64,000 nucleotides of DNA, from NCBI RefSeq assembly GCF_001294455.1, contig NZ_LIKT01000001.1:186001-250000 (forward strand), in the 5' to 3' direction. Positions within the stretch are counted from its first letter, which is position 1. Each line of letters begins with the position of its first letter. The position numbers were made by a program, and so were the translations under genes. The stretch is from Phaeobacter sp. 11ANDIMAR09 (GTDB lineage: Bacteria; Pseudomonadota; Alphaproteobacteria; Rhodobacterales; Rhodobacteraceae). Below the pieces are notes generated by a model that was not told where the DNA came from, did not search any database, and saw only the letters and a program-made list of their open reading frames with translations. Positions 63,006 through 64,000 of this stretch are shown here, piece after piece.

Positions 63006-63034
63006 CTCGTGCAAATCTCTGATGTTCCAGAGTG

Positions 63035-64000
63035 TTACTTTTTCAGGCGACGCTCGCGCGCAGCCAGCAGCTTCAGACGCAGGGCGTTGAGCTGGATAAA
63101 GCCCGCCGCATCGGTCTGGTCATAGGCGCCGGCATCTTCTTCGAAGGTCACATGGGCCTCGGAGTAGAGCGTGTGATCCGACCAGCGGCCAACGCAGGTG
63201 GCGGAGCCTTTGTAGAGCTTCAGACGCACGGTGCCGGTGACATGGGTCTGGCTGGCGTCGATGGCGGCCTGCAGCATTTCGCGCTCGGGGGAATACCAGA
63301 AGCCATTGTAGATCAGCTCGGCATATTTTGGCATCAGCTCATCTTTGAGGTGCATCGCGCCCCGGTCCATGGTGATGGACTCGATGCCGCGGTGCGCTTC
63401 CAGCAGCAGGGTGCCGCCGGGGGTCTCGTAGATGCCGCGCGATTTCATGCCAACAAAGCGACCTTCAACCAGGTCGAGACGACCGCAGCCGTGCTTGCCA
63501 CCGTATTCATTCAGCTTGGTCAGGATGGTGGCGGGCGACATGGCCTCACCATTGATCGAGACCGCATCGCCCTTTTCAAAGCCGATTTCGATGAATTCGG
63601 GCTCGTTGGGGGCATCCTCGGGGTGGACTGTACGCTGGTAGACGTAATCCGGTGCCTCGACGGCGGGATCTTCCAGAACCTTGCCCTCAGAGGAGGTGTG
63701 CAACAGGTTTGCGTCCACCGAGAAAGGCGCTTCGCCACGTTTGTCCTTGGCAACTGGGATCTGGTTTTGCTCAGCGAACTCCAGCAGCCGGGTGCGCGAG
63801 GTCAGATCCCATTCACGCCAGGGCGCGATCACCTTGATGTCGGGGTTCAGCGCATAGGCGGCCAGTTCAAAACGAACCTGATCGTTGCCCTTGCCGGTGG
63901 CGCCATGGGCCACGGCATCAGCGCCGGTGGCTTCGGCGATCTCGACCAGACGTTTGGAGATCAGCGGACGTGCGATCGAGGTGCCCAGCAGATACAGGCC
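63035..64000 (-). CDS. argG: Argininosuccinate synthase, N-terminus cut by window edge
   Basis: The C-terminal 321 residues of ArgG, which joins citrulline and aspartate with ATP in arginine synthesis. [16 protein letters not shown] and [18 protein letters not shown] are the conserved early segments, with the family's [20 protein letters not shown] next. The missing ATP-binding start lies beyond 64000. It ends in a strong terminator and has no visible operon partner downstream. Confidence 0.98.
   Translation of the reverse strand, partial: GLYLLGTSIARPLISKRLVEIAEATGADAVAHGATGKGNDQVRFELAAYALNPDIKVIAPWREWDLTSRTRLLEFAEQNQIPVAKDKRGEAPFSVDANLLHTSSEGKVLEDPAVEAPDYVYQRTVHPEDAPNEPEFIEIGFEKGDAVSINGEAMSPATILTKLNEYGGKHGCGRLDLVEGRFVGMKSRGIYETPGGTLLLEAHRGIESITMDRGAMHLKDELMPKYAELIYNGFWYSPEREMLQAAIDASQTHVTGTVRLKLYKGSATCVGRWSDHTLYSEAHVTFEEDAGAYDQTDAAGFIQLNALRLKLLAARERRLKK

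Noticed and set aside
1-64000. tRNA, rRNA, CRISPR, IS or prophage content
   Set aside because: I looked for tRNA T-arm patterns, spaced direct repeats and transposase or phage motifs and found none; a dedicated search could still find something divergent.

Overview
The window is chromosomal core DNA of an alphaproteobacterium. The gene content and order point to the Roseobacter group of Rhodobacteraceae (Phaeobacter/Leisingera/Ruegeria-like): regB-senC-regA near ahcY, alphaproteobacterial AddAB, TimA-MltA-Smr, HemJ, and the origin-proximal block secB-dnaQ-coaE-aroE-maf // hemJ-rho-mnmE-mnmG-rsmG-parA-parB. I could not settle the genus. I see no insertion sequence, prophage, CRISPR array, rRNA or tRNA gene, and no clearly broken gene. 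The two genes at the edges (acyl-CoA ligase at the left, argG at the right) are cut by the window.

Layout. 1-2.8 kb: AMP-dependent acyl-CoA ligase and GMC oxidoreductase. 2.9-6.6 kb: hemY, a mitofilin-like membrane protein with an (ET)11 run, and hemD. 6.7-9.9 kb: tsaD-gpsA-YciI-EVE-DUF1761 operon. 9.9-13.8 kb: a possible small RNA, DUF2853, ahcY, and small or unknown genes. 13.8-17.8 kb: a GT61-like transferase and the RegA/SenC/RegB redox system. 17.9-28.5 kb: a kinase-less PAS protein, then tsaE-amgK-murU-addB-addA, then trxA. 28.5-34.4 kb: small conserved genes, tandem Lin0512 proteins, hslV-membrane protein-hslU, and a hydrolase lipoprotein. 34.4-40.8 kb: timA-mltA-smr, fxsA, secB, and maf-aroE-coaE-dnaQ. 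40.8-41.2 kb: AT-rich gap, probably oriC. 41.2-48.6 kb: hemJ, rho, mnmE, mnmG, rsmG, parA, parB. 48.6-53.3 kb: DUF454, hemW-rdgB-rph, hrcA-grpE. 53.3-64 kb: mutS, malic enzyme, ribokinase-like, msrA, class IV aminotransferase, sulfotransferase, SCP2, DUF1810, argG.

How it fits together. Genes on both sides of the 40.8-41.2 kb gap are transcribed away from it, as expected around a replication origin. Two perfect 16-bp parS palindromes lie 3-5 kb away, one across the mnmG start and one inside the first codons of rsmG, just upstream of parAB. The gap also holds a full TTAA-N7-TTAA CtrA-type box. A second such box precedes the PAS gene at 17.9 kb, which may be the local DivL counterpart. These chromosome-biology signals are the most interesting content; most other genes are ordinary housekeeping functions.

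Other points: an intergenic repeat family in four copies (three clear, one degenerate), mostly between convergent genes; a hexanucleotide microsatellite in the mitofilin-like gene; and the apparent absence of hemC and hemE from the places they occupy in many alphaproteobacteria.
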